Source: Borrelia duttonii Ly (GTDB lineage: Bacteria; Spirochaetota; Spirochaetia; Borreliales; Borreliaceae). Taken from it: a DNA stretch of 64,000 nucleotides. Below, piece by piece: positions 20,027-30,704 of this stretch (position 1 is the first letter of the stretch; every line of letters begins with the position of its first letter). The stretch covers positions 682,001 to 746,000 of the forward strand of contig NC_011229.1 in the NCBI RefSeq assembly GCF_000019685.1. Direction: 5' to 3'. Below the pieces are notes generated by a model, which ran no database searches, was not told the origin of the DNA, and worked only from the letters and a program-made list of their open reading frames with translations. The translations under genes and the position numbers were made by a program.

Positions 20027-20350
20027 ATGTTTTTATTGCAAGATTTTAGTCATAGTAGTAGCTTCTTTAGAAGCTTATTAGTTTTTGTTCCCGTAATAGC
20101 TATATTTTGGTTTTTAGTGATATCTCCTCAACGTAAAGAAGAGAAGAAAAAGAAAGAAATGCTGAAAAGCCTTAAAAAAGGTGATAAAGTTTTAACCATA
20201 GGTGGAATTTTTGGAGTTGTTAAGAGAGTTGATGATTCTGAAGTTTTGCTTGAGCTTAGTGAAACTTCAGAGGCAAAATTTGTAAAAAGTTCAATTGAGA
20301 AGGTTATTTTTGACGAAATTAAGGATAAAAAATTAAAAAATGAGAAGTAA
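20027..20350 (+). CDS. yajC: Preprotein translocase accessory subunit YajC
   Basis: A 107-residue inner-membrane protein with one N-terminal helix (about residues 17-33, VFVPVIAIFWFLVISPQR). It is followed by a Lys-rich stretch and the family segment LKKGDKVLTIGGIFGVVKRV (about 50-69). YajC associates with SecDF at the Sec translocon. Placement directly before secD and secF confirms it. The spacer to secD is 80 bases and carries a direct repeat. Confidence 0.93.
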   Translation: MFLLQDFSHSSSFFRSLLVFVPVIAIFWFLVISPQRKEEKKKKEMLKSLKKGDKVLTIGGIFGVVKRVDDSEVLLELSETSEAKFVKSSIEKVIFDEIKDKKLKNEK

Positions 20351-20372
20351 TTTGCAATTTTAATATATAATG

Positions 20373-20413
20373 TTAACTTAACATAATAATTTAATTTTAA
20401 CTTGACATAATAA
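20373..20413 (+). repeat. Two-copy direct repeat before secD
   Basis: TTAACTTAACATAATAA at 20373-20389 is repeated as TTAACTTGACATAATAA at 20397-20413. The copies match at 16 of 17 bases with a 24-base period. The second copy ends 17 bases before the secD start. It could be a tandem duplication, a regulator site on two near-adjacent helical faces, or chance in AT-rich DNA. Confidence 0.6.
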
Positions 20414-20430
20414 GGATAAGGGTATTATTT

Positions 20431-22194
20431 ATGAATAAAGTCTCTAAATTGATATTAATACTGTTTGTAACTTCTTTTGCTTATTTTTTAATATTTCCTA
20501 CTCTAAAATGGTATTTTTTTACTAAAGAGAAGGATAAACAAATTAGTTCATATTCAAAAGAGGCTTTAAGAGATTATTCTAAATCGCAGGCTTTAAGTTC
20601 TCTTGTGAAACTTAAGGAATTGTATCGAAAAAATCCGAAGGGTCAAATTCCAGATGATTTAAAATATTTAATTCCAGTTGCAAAAAATAATTATAAGACT
20701 TATGGAAGAGAATTTCCCAAATCGTTTAATGATATAGAAGCATTAAGGGGTGGTTTTTTAACTGATTCTGATATTGAAGAACTTAGTCTTGAAATTTATA
20801 GATATTATGAAGAGATCAAGCGAAATAAAAACAAAATAATACAACTTGGGCTTGATTTATCTGGAGGAGTAAGTGTTACTATTTCTCTTGATTATTTAGA
20901 GCTTGAACAAAGATTAGGAAGAGCTTTAAGTGTTCTAGAAAAGGAAGAAGCTATTGGTCGTACGATGCAAATACTTAAGGAAAGGGTGGATACTTTTGGA
21001 CTTACAGAACCTAAAATTACAAGAGAAGCAGGTGGAAATAGAATTTTTTTAGATATTCCAGGAGAGAAAGACGAGAGACGTGTTGATTCTCTTTTGGGTG
21101 GTAAAGGAAATTTGATCTTTTATGTTGTTGATCTTGATGCTACTTCTGTTCTTAATTCTAAGATATTAGAAGCCGGTCCCCTTTATTCTATACATGATAT
21201 TAAAAATAGCATGAAACTTGATGATAGTAAAAAAATTTTTCCCTGGTATATAAAGGATGCTTATGGGGTTGATGATGAGGCAAGAGTGCGTTATTATGTT
21301 GTTGATTTTGGTCTTGACAATTCTTTTGATGGGTCTCATATTCAAGATGCTGGAATTTTAAGTGATCCTAAAACGGGAAAGGATGTGGTTACATTTACTT
21401 TGGATAGTGAGGGTAGTGAGAAGTTTTTTGCTTTTACTCAAAAAAATGTTGGAAAAACTTTAGCTGTAGTTATGGAAGGTAAAATTAAGTCAGTAGCCAA
21501 TATTAATCATGCTATTGCTGGTGGAAATGTATCAATTCAAGGAGATTCTTTTGATAAAAAGGAAGCACAGGAACTTGCATTTGTTTTTAAAACAGCAGCT
21601 TTTCCTGTTGAGATAAAAATAGATGATTTAAGGATTATTGGTCCTACTATTGGAGAAAAAACAATTGAACTTGGCATAAAGGCTTCTCTTCTTGCTCTTG
21701 TTTTGGTCTTTTTATTTATGTTTGTATATTATAAAACAAGTGGTTTTGTTGCAGGATTTTCATTGGTCATTTATAATTTGTTTTTAATATTGGCAATTCT
21801 TTCTGCATTTAATTTTACTTTAACTCTTACAAGTATTGCAGGTCTGGTGTTAACGATGGGTATGGCTGTTGATATTAATATAATTATTTACGAAAGGATT
21901 AAAGAAGAGATTAGAAATGGTAGAAAATTTGAAAGAGCATTTGAAGATGGATTTAAAAAAGCCTTTTGGGCAATAATGGATTCAAATGTTACAACATTTA
22001 TAGCTGTGCTTTTCTTAACTCTTCTTGGAACAGGGACTATTCAAGGTTTTGCGTGGTCTTTATCTATAGGGATTGTGGCGTCACTTTTTAGTAGTTTAGT
22101 CTTTTCAAGGTTTATTTTGGAATTGATTATATCTTTGAATAGAAACAAATGTGTAAGTATTTCTTGGAGTTCAAATTATGCAAAAGGTGTTTAA
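20431..22194 (+). CDS. secD: Protein translocase subunit SecD
   Basis: A 587-residue RND-type membrane protein that uses the proton-motive force to help draw secreted proteins out of SecYEG. The N-terminal helix is at about residues 6-24. The conserved LGLDLSGGVSVTISLD (about 141-156) begins the periplasmic P1 domain. Five further helices lie in the C-terminal third, including LTSIAGLVLTMGMAVDINI, where the Asp is the conserved proton-relay residue, and IIIYERIKEEIRNG. It overlaps secF by 17 bases. The N-terminal insertion before the LDLSGG strand (about residues 25-135) is longer than in E. coli, as seen in other spirochaetes. Confidence 0.95.
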   Translation: MNKVSKLILILFVTSFAYFLIFPTLKWYFFTKEKDKQISSYSKEALRDYSKSQALSSLVKLKELYRKNPKGQIPDDLKYLIPVAKNNYKTYGREFPKSFNDIEALRGGFLTDSDIEELSLEIYRYYEEIKRNKNKIIQLGLDLSGGVSVTISLDYLELEQRLGRALSVLEKEEAIGRTMQILKERVDTFGLTEPKITREAGGNRIFLDIPGEKDERRVDSLLGGKGNLIFYVVDLDATSVLNSKILEAGPLYSIHDIKNSMKLDDSKKIFPWYIKDAYGVDDEARVRYYVVDFGLDNSFDGSHIQDAGILSDPKTGKDVVTFTLDSEGSEKFFAFTQKNVGKTLAVVMEGKIKSVANINHAIAGGNVSIQGDSFDKKEAQELAFVFKTAAFPVEIKIDDLRIIGPTIGEKTIELGIKASLLALVLVFLFMFVYYKTSGFVAGFSLVIYNLFLILAILSAFNFTLTLTSIAGLVLTMGMAVDINIIIYERIKEEIRNGRKFERAFEDGFKKAFWAIMDSNVTTFIAVLFLTLLGTGTIQGFAWSLSIGIVASLFSSLVFSRFILELIISLNRNKCVSISWSSNYAKGV

Positions 22195-23074
22195 TTTTTT
22201 AAAATATGGAAATAAAGCTATTATAGCTAGTTTTTGTATGATTTTTTTAGGTTTTATTTACACCTTTATGTATCATGGTGGTTATAATTGGGGAGTAGAT
22301 TTCTCTTCGGGTGTAAATATTAATTTTGTGATAGATAAAGCAGGTATTAAGGATTCTGATATAAAAAGAGTGCTCTCTTCATTTTATAAAACATTTGATG
22401 TTAATGAAATTATTGCAAATGATTCTAAGAGTCATTTTGATATTATAATAAAGTCAGAGGTTACTGATTATTCTTTGAAAAAAGAAATTCATAGTATGTT
22501 GCTAGATAAACTAGGTATTGAGTTTGATGCTAATGTTGAAATTCTTGATTCTTATTTTATTGATTCAAGATTTTCATCTGTTTTAAGGACAAAGTCTGTT
22601 TTGTTGGTTTGTTTAACATTTGCCCTTATTTTAGTTTATGTGACATTACGATTTAGATTGAGTTATGCTGTGTCATCAATATTTGCAACTATGCATGATA
22701 TACTTTTTGTGATTGCTTTTTTAGGTTTATTTAGAATAGAAATAAATAGTTCAATAATTGTTTCTATATTGACAATTATTGGATATTCTTTAAATGATAC
22801 GATCATTATTTTTGATAGAATTAGAGAAAATTCTAGGAATATAACAGATAGTTCATTTTTAAATATTTTAAATATAAGTATTCATCAAACTTTGTCAAGG
22901 ACCATTTTAACATCTATTACTACATTTGTTGCTGTATTTTCTATATACATATTTACTGAAGGTGCTATTAAGGATTTTTCTTTGATATTTATGGTAGGTG
23001 TTGTTGTTGGTACTTTTTCTTCGGTTTTTATAGCTTCTCCTATTCTTTTAAGTTGTTATAAAAAAATCAAATAG
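22178..23074 (+). CDS. secF: Protein translocase subunit SecF
   Basis: A 298-residue partner of SecD. The conserved NWGVDFSSGVNINFVI lies at about residues 38-53 after the first helix. Five further helices include VSILTIIGYSLNDTIIIFDRIREN (about 194-217), the SecF signature with the conserved Asp, and TILTSITTFVAVFSIYIF. The start lies inside the end of secD in a different frame, which couples translation of the two subunits. Length is normal. Confidence 0.95.
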   Translation: MQKVFNFLKYGNKAIIASFCMIFLGFIYTFMYHGGYNWGVDFSSGVNINFVIDKAGIKDSDIKRVLSSFYKTFDVNEIIANDSKSHFDIIIKSEVTDYSLKKEIHSMLLDKLGIEFDANVEILDSYFIDSRFSSVLRTKSVLLVCLTFALILVYVTLRFRLSYAVSSIFATMHDILFVIAFLGLFRIEINSSIIVSILTIIGYSLNDTIIIFDRIRENSRNITDSSFLNILNISIHQTLSRTILTSITTFVAVFSIYIFTEGAIKDFSLIFMVGVVVGTFSSVFIASPILLSCYKKIK

Positions 23075-23097
23075 ATATTTTGTTATAATATTATGAT

Positions 23098-24249
23098 ATG
23101 AAGTTTTTTGATTTTGGTTCATTAGGATTTTATAGGTTTTTTGATTTTCAAAAGCATCTCAATTTTAGTATTTTTAGATATAGTTTAATAAATTACTATT
23201 CTTATAAAGAACAATCGACTCTTATTAATGATGCTAATTTGTTTAAAAATAAAATTGTTTTTTTAGATAAAATTCGTAAAGATATCACGAATATTACCTA
23301 CATTTCTTCAAAAGAAAATGATAATTTAAGTGTTAATAAGACAATATTTTGTGATACTTTGAATAACATTAAAAGTTTAATCAAAAAATATTATCCAGAA
23401 TCAGAGTTTTTAGATTTTGAATGTGATGTCCTTTTGGATGATGAGGATACTTTTGATAAATTTTTAGATAGGCTTAGATATTTAAATTTTAAAGTGGATC
23501 TTAAAAAGAAGATTGAGGAATTTGATAGACGGAATAAAACACCATATTCTTGTATTAAGATTGCAACTTATTTTATTAAAGAAGAATTTTTAGAGAGACT
23601 TGAGCATTCAATTGATTTTTTTGTTAATGAAGCTAATAATAGTAGTTTAGATTTAATTAATAAAGAAATTGATGAGTATTGTGAAAAGGTGGAGCAGGTC
23701 AAAGTAAGTGAATATATTAAAGATACGCATAAAAAATTTGTTATGGAGTATGCAAAAGAGAGAATATCAAAAATTATGAAAGAGCATAGTCTTGATATAT
23801 CTAAATTGCTTGTTAAGATTTCTTTGTTGGATATTGTTATTCATTGTTTTGAAAGCTATTATCTAAATTTATTAGAGGTTCTTAATATTCTCTTGTCGAT
23901 AAGTAATATCATTGAGATTGGCTTGGATGAATTACCCGATGCCATTTTTAATGAATGGAATGAACTTATTTATTTACGTAGAAAGGAGTTTCAGAAACTT
24001 GTTTTAATATCAGATTATGTTTTTCAAAAAAGAATAATATCTACTATAAATTCTGGAGCTTGGAAATTTACTTTCTTTAGCCTTTCACCTCGTCAAGGTG
24101 ATGTTATTCAATTCACAGTTGATATTAATAAAAGTCTTAGTAGTCTTGAAGAAGGCATTAAGGAATATGAACTTAAAATAGATAAACTTAATAGCCTAAA
24201 GCGTGATTGGGAGCAAAGTTTGAAAAATTTTGAACAATTATTTGTTTAA
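23098..24249 (+). CDS. Conserved protein of unknown function, helical
   Basis: A 383-residue soluble protein with no motif I can name. It is rich in Phe, Lys, Glu and Asp. Heptad-like stretches around residues 130-215 and at the C-terminus ([20 protein letters not shown]) suggest coiled coil. The segment [16 protein letters not shown] near 320-335 is Pro/Gly-containing and may be a domain core. It follows secF by 23 bases on the same strand and may share its transcript. Its stop codon overlaps that of the converging dnaJ-like gene. Confidence 0.7.
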   Translation: MKFFDFGSLGFYRFFDFQKHLNFSIFRYSLINYYSYKEQSTLINDANLFKNKIVFLDKIRKDITNITYISSKENDNLSVNKTIFCDTLNNIKSLIKKYYPESEFLDFECDVLLDDEDTFDKFLDRLRYLNFKVDLKKKIEEFDRRNKTPYSCIKIATYFIKEEFLERLEHSIDFFVNEANNSSLDLINKEIDEYCEKVEQVKVSEYIKDTHKKFVMEYAKERISKIMKEHSLDISKLLVKISLLDIVIHCFESYYLNLLEVLNILLSISNIIEIGLDELPDAIFNEWNELIYLRRKEFQKLVLISDYVFQKRIISTINSGAWKFTFFSLSPRQGDVIQFTVDINKSLSSLEEGIKEYELKIDKLNSLKRDWEQSLKNFEQLFV

Positions 24250-25094
24250 AATTTTTTATTATATATTTCTTTTAGCTTTTCATATATTATTTTAACTTCA
24301 TCATTAATAATTGGTGGTACATCTACTATTAATTTAACCTTCAGATCTCCTTTAATGGCATTTCCAAGAGCAGGCATTCCAAGACCTTTTAAGTTAAGTA
24401 TTTCTCCATTTTTTGTGTTTTTTGGAATTTTGATTTTTATTTTCTTACCCTCAATTGTTTCAAAGATTTTTTCACTCCCTAAAGCTATTTCCCATGGATA
24501 TACGTTAATTTGTGTTTCTAAATTTCGATCCTTTAGTGTAAAGTTTTTATAACTTGATATTTCAAATTTAATAATTAAGTTACTTCTTTTTCCAGAAATT
24601 GGATTGGTATTTCCTTTGCCATTGAATTTTAATTTTGTGGTATCAATTGTGCCTTTTGGTATATTAATTTCGATTTTTTCGTTATTTATCAATATAAATT
24701 TTTTGCCTCCCATATAAGCATCATATAAAGAAATTTTAATAGTTACCTCTTTATCTTGAATTGTTCCTTTTGTAAATTCTCCAAAAATATCAGAAAATAA
24801 ATCAAAATTGTCAAAATGCTGAAACCCAGAATTCTTAAATCCTTTAGTAAATGAATCTGTATTAAAGTTATTGTTAAAATCTGCATTTCCAAAATTGTCA
24901 TAATTAGATTTTTTTTGAGGAGATGATAGAACTTCGTAAGCTTCATTTATTTCTTTAAATTTTTCTTCTGCAAATTTGTTTTCTTTATTTTTATCAGGGT
25001 GATATTTAATTGCTAATTTTTTGTAGGCTTTTTTTATTTCTTCTGTTGTAGCATTTTTATTTACTCCAAGTATGTTGTAGTAATCTTTAGACAT
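24246..25094 (-). CDS. DnaJ/CbpA-like co-chaperone without zinc finger
   Basis: A 282-residue J-domain protein. The J domain is at residues 3-66 with the HPDK motif at about 32-35, which stimulates DnaK ATPase. The next region (about 67-110) is rich in Asn, Phe and Asp rather than the usual Gly/Phe. There are no CxxCxGxG zinc repeats. C-terminal substrate-binding domains follow, with [19 protein letters not shown] and [21 protein letters not shown]. This architecture is that of CbpA/DnaJB-type co-chaperones rather than full DnaJ. It converges on the preceding gene with a 4-base overlap. Confidence 0.88.
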   Translation of the reverse strand: MSKDYYNILGVNKNATTEEIKKAYKKLAIKYHPDKNKENKFAEEKFKEINEAYEVLSSPQKKSNYDNFGNADFNNNFNTDSFTKGFKNSGFQHFDNFDLFSDIFGEFTKGTIQDKEVTIKISLYDAYMGGKKFILINNEKIEINIPKGTIDTTKLKFNGKGNTNPISGKRSNLIIKFEISSYKNFTLKDRNLETQINVYPWEIALGSEKIFETIEGKKIKIKIPKNTKNGEILNLKGLGMPALGNAIKGDLKVKLIVDVPPIINDEVKIIYEKLKEIYNKKF

Positions 25095-25214
25095 TTAAAC
25101 CTCTTGTTTTTATTTCCTATTTTATGTTGCAGTTAGTTAAATTCATTATACTTAATGCTATGATTATATATATTATAATTAAACTTAAATTTTTTAAAGG
25201 TTATTTATATAGTA

Positions 25215-26354
25215 TTGAATTTTTTGTCTTTGAAAGAGCTAAGTATTTATATTGATTTTAGTAAGTGTTTTAGTCATATTTTTTATGAAAAAGTATTTCG
25301 TGAGTTGTCTTATTATTTAGAAGTTTTGGGATTTCCAAAAGTTAAGACTCTTTATATTAAATATAATGATTTAAGATTGGTTGATGTTTTTGAATTAAAA
25401 TCTTTTTTAACATCTTTGTCTGCAAAATTTAATTTTTTTGATTTGGATGAATTTACTTTTGAATTGCATCCTGGAAATATTACAACGTCTGTTTTAACAG
25501 TTCTAGATAATTTTTTTGTCAGTAGAATTAGTCTTGATATAAAAAGTTTTTCTTCAAAATTTTTAGAGAAGATAGGTATTTTTGGGGTATCTATTGATAA
25601 AGTTAATGCTGCTATTGAAAATATTCATCAATTTCATTTTGATTTGAATATTGATTTTGATATTAATATTTTGTATCACAACAAAACAAATCTTAAGAGT
25701 GATTTAGTAAAAGTAATATCATATGCTCCCGAACATATTTCTCTTTCAGAAGTTTTGATTGATAAGAATAATTGTATTGTTGATTCTAGTAGTGATGCTT
25801 ATAGTGATTATAATGATATTAGGGGTGAAGATTTATGGTTCTATGCTTTTGATTTTTTGGAGTCTCATGGTTATTTAAATTATGAAATTTCAAATTTTGC
25901 CTTAAGAGGATATGAGGGTAAACATAATGTGCGATATTGGGAACTCAGTCCATATTTAGGTCTTGGCTTGCAAGCTGTTAGTTTGCTTTTTGTTTCTGAG
26001 AATAATGGTCTTAGGGCTGTGATTAGGAAGGATGATAATTTTTTGTATAGTGTAGAGTCTTCTGCCACTTTTGAAAATTTAAGTGATTTAGATTTTTTTA
26101 TTTATCATTTCATTACAAATCTTGGTACCAAGCAAGGTCTTGATATATCTATTTTGAGACGTAGATTTATATATCACCAGAACGATTTTTATAAATTTAT
26201 TGATTACCTTTTAAGTTTAAATAAATCAGTTGTTTTGAGTAATGATATTCTTTATTTGGAGCAATGTGAGAGGTTTAAATTGAATTTTTATTTGCGATTG
26301 ATAGAAGAATATTTAATTGTTAATTCTTTTAAAGTGAGCTTTAAGTTTCTTTAA
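25215..26354 (+). CDS. HemW-like protein lacking the radical-SAM cysteine motif
   Basis: A 379-residue relative of HemW/oxygen-independent coproporphyrinogen oxidase. Kept family segments are ELHPGN (about 92-97), [18 protein letters not shown] and [17 protein letters not shown] (about 244-260). The radical-SAM site is destroyed: at [15 protein letters not shown] only Cys18 remains of CxxxCxxC, the other two positions being Ile22 and Glu25. The GGGTPS SAM-binding strand is also missing. It cannot bind a standard [4Fe-4S] cluster, so radical-SAM or haem-chaperone activity of the usual kind is unlikely. The frame is intact, so selection for another role is likely. Start is TTG after AAAGG. It converges with rpiA with a 14-base overlap. 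Confidence 0.85.
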   Translation: MNFLSLKELSIYIDFSKCFSHIFYEKVFRELSYYLEVLGFPKVKTLYIKYNDLRLVDVFELKSFLTSLSAKFNFFDLDEFTFELHPGNITTSVLTVLDNFFVSRISLDIKSFSSKFLEKIGIFGVSIDKVNAAIENIHQFHFDLNIDFDINILYHNKTNLKSDLVKVISYAPEHISLSEVLIDKNNCIVDSSSDAYSDYNDIRGEDLWFYAFDFLESHGYLNYEISNFALRGYEGKHNVRYWELSPYLGLGLQAVSLLFVSENNGLRAVIRKDDNFLYSVESSATFENLSDLDFFIYHFITNLGTKQGLDISILRRRFIYHQNDFYKFIDYLLSLNKSVVLSNDILYLEQCERFKLNFYLRLIEEYLIVNSFKVSFKFL

Positions 26355-27027
26355 TTTGTCCATTTTGATAGTATATGATTTTAGTATTTTGATGATTAAA
26401 AATACCAATTTCAAGTATTCCAGGGAATAATTTAAAATATTTTTCAGTTCCTTTAGGATTTTCAATATTCATTTTTATGTCTAAGATATAATTATTATTG
26501 TCAGTAATTAGTGGTCCTGCTTTAGATTTACATGTTCTTAAAACAGGATTAAAGTTCATTTTTTCTAGTTTGGCTTTAATAAATGCAAGGGCATTTGGGG
26601 CAATTTCTATTGGTATTGGTGTTTTTTCTCCTAAATTTGTTACTATTTTAGTTTCATCTGCAATGATCAATAACTGATTAGAGTTATATGCGACTACTTT
26701 TTCCATTAAGTGAGCTGCTCCACCACCTTTAATTAATGCTTTTTTATCTAATAGAACCTCGTCAGCTCCGTCGATTGTGATATCTATATTTTTGTTAAGT
26801 TTTGTGAATTTTGATTCGTAAGCAATATTTTCTTTTGCAAGTAAGCATTGTGTGTCACTGCTTGTTGGATAAAATGTAAGATTTTTTAAAGCACCAGATT
26901 TTATTTTGTAACTTAAGTGTTTAATTGCATAAAAAACAGTTGTTCCTGTTCCAATTCCTATGAACATGTTGCTTGTTACATAATTATCAATTGCATATTT
27001 TGAGATCAATTCTTTTTGTTTTTCCAT
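26341..27027 (-). CDS. rpiA: Ribose-5-phosphate isomerase A
   Basis: A 228-residue cytosolic enzyme interconverting ribose 5-phosphate and ribulose 5-phosphate. Family motifs are [15 protein letters not shown] (about 24-38), [23 protein letters not shown] (about 79-101, with the active-site Asp and Lys) and [10 protein letters not shown] Glu in the segment [10 protein letters not shown] is also conserved. Length is normal. It lies on the minus strand and converges with the HemW-like gene. With zwf it supplies the pentose-phosphate pathway. Confidence 0.95.
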   Translation of the reverse strand: MEKQKELISKYAIDNYVTSNMFIGIGTGTTVFYAIKHLSYKIKSGALKNLTFYPTSSDTQCLLAKENIAYESKFTKLNKNIDITIDGADEVLLDKKALIKGGGAAHLMEKVVAYNSNQLLIIADETKIVTNLGEKTPIPIEIAPNALAFIKAKLEKMNFNPVLRTCKSKAGPLITDNNNYILDIKMNIENPKGTEKYFKLFPGILEIGIFNHQNTKIIYYQNGQIKET

Positions 27028-27249
27028 TTGTAATAATCCTTTTAGTTACTAAATGTTTATTAGAATACGAACTTTAAGGTAAATTATATCATTAATAATT
27101 CAGTAAATAACAATGTTTTATTTTGAGTAAAATAGTTTTATAACTTATTGTCTTTAAGAAATGTTTGAGTATTAACATTAATTAGATTTTGTGTTAATTT
27201 AATTGATAAAATGTTATTAAGGTAATCTAAATATTTCTTAGGAGATTTT

Positions 27250-28002
27250 ATGTATAAGTTAGTTTTAGTGAGGCATGGTGAGAGTGAATGGAATAAGGAA
27301 AATCTTTTTACAGGATGGACTGATGTTAAACTTTCTGAGAAGGGTGTTTCTGAAGCTTGTGAGGGTGGTAGAATATTGAAAGAGGAAGGTTATTCTTTTG
27401 ATATTGCTTTTAGCTCAATGTTAGTAAGAGCTAATGATACTTTAAATATTATTTTGTGTGAATTGGGTCAATCGTATATTGATGTAGAAAAATCTTGGCG
27501 ACTTAATGAGAGACATTATGGGGCATTGCAAGGGTTAAATAAGGCTGAAACGGCTGAAAAGTATGGCGAAGATAAAGTTCTCATTTGGAGACGTAGTTAT
27601 AATGTTCCTCCTATGCCTTTGGATGAGTCTGATAAGCGTCATCCTATTCATGATTCAAGATATAAAAATATTCCTAAAAGTGAACTTCCTTCAACCGAGT
27701 GTTTAAAAGATACTGTTGCAAGAGTTATACCATATTGGACAGATAAAATTGCTAAGGCTATTCTTGAAGGAAAAAGAGTTATTGTTGCTGCTCATGGTAA
27801 TTCTTTAAGGGCTCTTGTTAAATATCTTGATAATATGAGTGAAGAAGATATTTTAAAGCTCAATATTCCAACGGGTATTCCTTTAGTTTATGAGCTTGAT
27901 AAAAATTTAAAACCCGTTAAACATTACTATTTGGGTGATGAAGATAAAATTAAGGCAGCTATGGAATCTGTTGCTAATCAAGGTAAAAAAATAGATAGAT
28001 AA
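27250..28002 (+). CDS. gpmA: 2,3-bisphosphoglycerate-dependent phosphoglycerate mutase
   Basis: A 250-residue glycolytic enzyme interconverting 3- and 2-phosphoglycerate. The catalytic [10 protein letters not shown] is at residues 6-15, with the phosphorylated His at 9. Other hallmarks are [37 protein letters not shown] and [17 protein letters not shown] with the second His. It is complete and full length. AGGAG precedes the ATG. It is followed by a long perfect hairpin shared with lysS. Confidence 0.97.
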   Translation: MYKLVLVRHGESEWNKENLFTGWTDVKLSEKGVSEACEGGRILKEEGYSFDIAFSSMLVRANDTLNIILCELGQSYIDVEKSWRLNERHYGALQGLNKAETAEKYGEDKVLIWRRSYNVPPMPLDESDKRHPIHDSRYKNIPKSELPSTECLKDTVARVIPYWTDKIAKAILEGKRVIVAAHGNSLRALVKYLDNMSEEDILKLNIPTGIPLVYELDKNLKPVKHYYLGDEDKIKAAMESVANQGKKIDR

Positions 28003-28018
28003 AAAACAGAGCAAACGT

Positions 28019-28060
28019 TAATAAGAAGAGATTATTGATAAATATGATCTCTTCTTATTA
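28019..28060. terminator. Convergent hairpin between gpmA and lysS
   Basis: TAATAAGAAGAGAT at 28019-28032 pairs perfectly over 14 bases with ATCTCTTCTTATTA at 28047-28060, with a 14-base loop. It lies 16 bases after gpmA and 28 bases beyond the lysS stop. It can serve as terminator in both directions. Confidence 0.8.
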
Positions 28061-28087
28061 TAAATTTCAAATATTTTTGTGTTAAAA

Positions 28088-29653
28088 TTAAATGTAATGT
28101 TTTACAATTTCTTCAAATTTTTCAATACCAATTGTTTTAATAAATCCTGCTAATTTTGGTCCTTTGTCTTTAGTAATTAATATGTTGTAGAGTTGCTTAA
28201 AGAATAATGGTGGTTCAATATTGTTTTTTCTTGCAATATTATAAATTTCATCTTGAATTTCTTTTTCAGTAATATTATTAAAATTTTCTTTTAAGAATTT
28301 TAGTAATTGTATTACTGCTTGTTTATTGTTATCTTGAAGTATTTCAATGTTATCAAATGTTGATCTGAGTGAAAATTTAAAATCTTCAGGTGCGAATTTT
28401 TTAATCCAGTTGATGGCACATTCAATTTTATTTATTAGTTTTGTTTTTTGATGTTCTTTTATATTATTTAAAAGTGTAAAGATTTTATCTTTGTCTCCTT
28501 CAAAAATTTGACATATTACACTTAAATGTCTAAATCCAATTTGATAAGGAATTTCTTTGTCTGGTGCTTTTGGTTGTGAGAGTTCATAAATTCTTTTGAA
28601 AGTTTCTTTTTTCTTTTCTTGAATTTCATCAATTCCATAATATACCCTTTCAAATTTATCGTAATCTTCATAAATTTTTATTACATCAAGGTCAAATGAT
28701 ATTGAAAACTCTGTATTGGGTTTTGTTGACGCAAATAAAAATCTTGTAACTTCAGGTGTATATATTTCAAGAACATCTTTTAATGAAACAACGTCTCCAG
28801 ATGATGAAGATATTTTTCCACCATGTCCTTTAATGGATATAAAATCGTATTGAAATGTTATGGGAGGAGTTCCTCCAAAAATTTTTACGATTTCTTTTGC
28901 TGTGTCAAAACTTCCTCCACTGCTGTGGTGATCTTTGCCAGCAGGTTCAAAATCAACATTTTCATATTTCCATCGCATTGGCCAATCTATTCTCCATGGA
29001 AGTTTGCAAGCCCATGTTTTTCTTAAGTCTAGCGATTCTTTGTTGCCACATTCGCAATAGTATTCAATAGAATAGCAATGATTATAATTTTTTATTGTTG
29101 TAGTATCTCTATTACATTTGGTACAAAAAATGCTAATAGGATACCAGTCATCTGCAAGTTGTGTGGTTCTGTATTTGTTGAGTATTGTTGCTATTTCATC
29201 TTTATGATCTAGTGCAAATTTTATTTGATTTGCATAATCACTTGACATATATTTTAAGCTTTGATCTATAAATTCTGGCTCAATGCCTACAGTAGGCAAA
29301 TGTTGTTCAAATTCTATTTCATTTGCTCTTGCATAACTTGACTTATTAGTTTTTGTGTCAGGAACTCTTGTTATTGCTTGTCTTAAATAGGTTGTTAATA
29401 ATTCTTGATCAGGCATGTTCTTAGGTACTTTTCTAAATACATCATAGTTATCCCATGAGTAAATAAATCTTACTTGTTTTCCCTGATCTTGAAGTGCTCT
29501 TGCTACTAGATCAACAGAAATTACTTCTCTAAAATTTCCAATGTGAACGGTTCCTGATGGAGTAATTCCTGATGAAACTGTGTATTGTTCTTTTTCACCT
29601 TTTTCTGTTATTATTTTTTTTGCATAAAAATCTGCCCAGTGTGCTGTTTTCAT
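28088..29653 (-). CDS. lysS: Lysyl-tRNA synthetase, class I
   Basis: A class I (archaeal-type) LysRS of 521 residues that charges tRNA-Lys. The Rossmann HIGH-type motif is HIGNFRE near residue 36, and the KMSKS-type loop is KISSSSG near 275. A zinc-binding-like cluster lies around residues 165-200 with pairs CTKC and CECG. I place the start at the ATG at 29653 because AGAGGAAA lies just before it and family proteins begin near [13 protein letters not shown]. An upstream in-frame ATG at 29686 would add 11 residues without a good ribosome-binding site. Spirochaetes are known to have the class I rather than the class II enzyme. Confidence 0.94.
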   Translation of the reverse strand: MKTAHWADFYAKKIITEKGEKEQYTVSSGITPSGTVHIGNFREVISVDLVARALQDQGKQVRFIYSWDNYDVFRKVPKNMPDQELLTTYLRQAITRVPDTKTNKSSYARANEIEFEQHLPTVGIEPEFIDQSLKYMSSDYANQIKFALDHKDEIATILNKYRTTQLADDWYPISIFCTKCNRDTTTIKNYNHCYSIEYYCECGNKESLDLRKTWACKLPWRIDWPMRWKYENVDFEPAGKDHHSSGGSFDTAKEIVKIFGGTPPITFQYDFISIKGHGGKISSSSGDVVSLKDVLEIYTPEVTRFLFASTKPNTEFSISFDLDVIKIYEDYDKFERVYYGIDEIQEKKKETFKRIYELSQPKAPDKEIPYQIGFRHLSVICQIFEGDKDKIFTLLNNIKEHQKTKLINKIECAINWIKKFAPEDFKFSLRSTFDNIEILQDNNKQAVIQLLKFLKENFNNITEKEIQDEIYNIARKNNIEPPLFFKQLYNILITKDKGPKLAGFIKTIGIEKFEEIVKHYI

Positions 29654-29735
29654 AATATTTCCTCTGTTAAAACTTAATTTTATCATCCTATTTTTGTTAT
29701 TTCAATATGAAGAAGTGTTGAAAAATGTTATCATA

Positions 29736-30608
29736 TTAATTTATCAAATTTTTAATTAATTTAGCGTTTTTATTCCAATTTTTTCTTAATTTTACTTGTA
29801 AGAATAAATTGCATTTTTTTTCAAGTATTTTTGATATTATTTTTCTAGATTCTTCACCAATTGATTTAATGCCTTTTCCTCCTTTGCCAACTATTATTCC
29901 CTTTTGACTCTCTCCAGCTACAATAATATTTGCCTTAATAAAAAACTTGTTTTCTCTATCTTCTAAGATCTCGATTTCTGTGTATATAGAGTATGGTAAT
30001 TCTTCTTTAAGTTTTTTAATAGTTACTCCTCTAATTATTTCACTAATTCGTAAATTTATTTTTTGATCTGTATAATATTCTTTTGGATAATAAAGAGGTC
30101 CTTCATTAAGATTTTCATAAATTTTATCTTTCATTGTCTCAATATTTATTTGCTTTTCAGCAGAGATTTTTATAATTTTGTTTTTTTGTATTTTTTTTTC
30201 TTCTAAAAATGTCATTATTTCTTTTTCTTTTGTTTTGTGAATATCAATTTTGTTTATGACCACTATAAAATTAATTTTGGATCTTTGTATGATTGTTAAT
30301 ATTTCATTTTCTTCAGTTCCAGGTTGATCTTGAATGTCTATGACATAGATAATTAATTCTGTTTCTATAATTGCAGAATATACGTTATTCATTAATGCTA
30401 TATTGAAATTTTTTTTGCTTAGATGGAATCCTGGTGTGTCTATAAAAATGATTTGTCCTCTTTTGTCTGTAAATATTCCTTTTATTTTATTTCTAGTTGT
30501 TTGTGGTGTAGAGGAAGTGATTGATATTTGATGTCCACATATTGAATTTAAAAGTGTAGATTTCCCTGTTGAAGGTCTACCTATGATTGATACAAATCCT
30601 GATTTCAT
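29736..30608 (-). CDS. era: GTPase Era
   Basis: A 290-residue GTPase that binds near the 3' end of 16S rRNA and helps 30S assembly. G1 is [10 protein letters not shown] at residues 8-17, G3 is DTPGFH near 57-62 and G4 is NKID near 120. The C-terminal KH RNA-binding domain has [16 protein letters not shown]. Length is typical. It lies 82 bases upstream of lysS on the same strand. Confidence 0.95.
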   Translation of the reverse strand: MKSGFVSIIGRPSTGKSTLLNSICGHQISITSSTPQTTRNKIKGIFTDKRGQIIFIDTPGFHLSKKNFNIALMNNVYSAIIETELIIYVIDIQDQPGTEENEILTIIQRSKINFIVVINKIDIHKTKEKEIMTFLEEKKIQKNKIIKISAEKQINIETMKDKIYENLNEGPLYYPKEYYTDQKINLRISEIIRGVTIKKLKEELPYSIYTEIEILEDRENKFFIKANIIVAGESQKGIIVGKGGKGIKSIGEESRKIISKILEKKCNLFLQVKLRKNWNKNAKLIKNLIN

Positions 30609-30704
30609 TTTAATTTCCTATTTCAATGTATTAATATTATTAATATATTTTATATGGTAATTAATGTATACTATCTTTAAATATTGTGTTACAAGGATTA
30701 AGGT

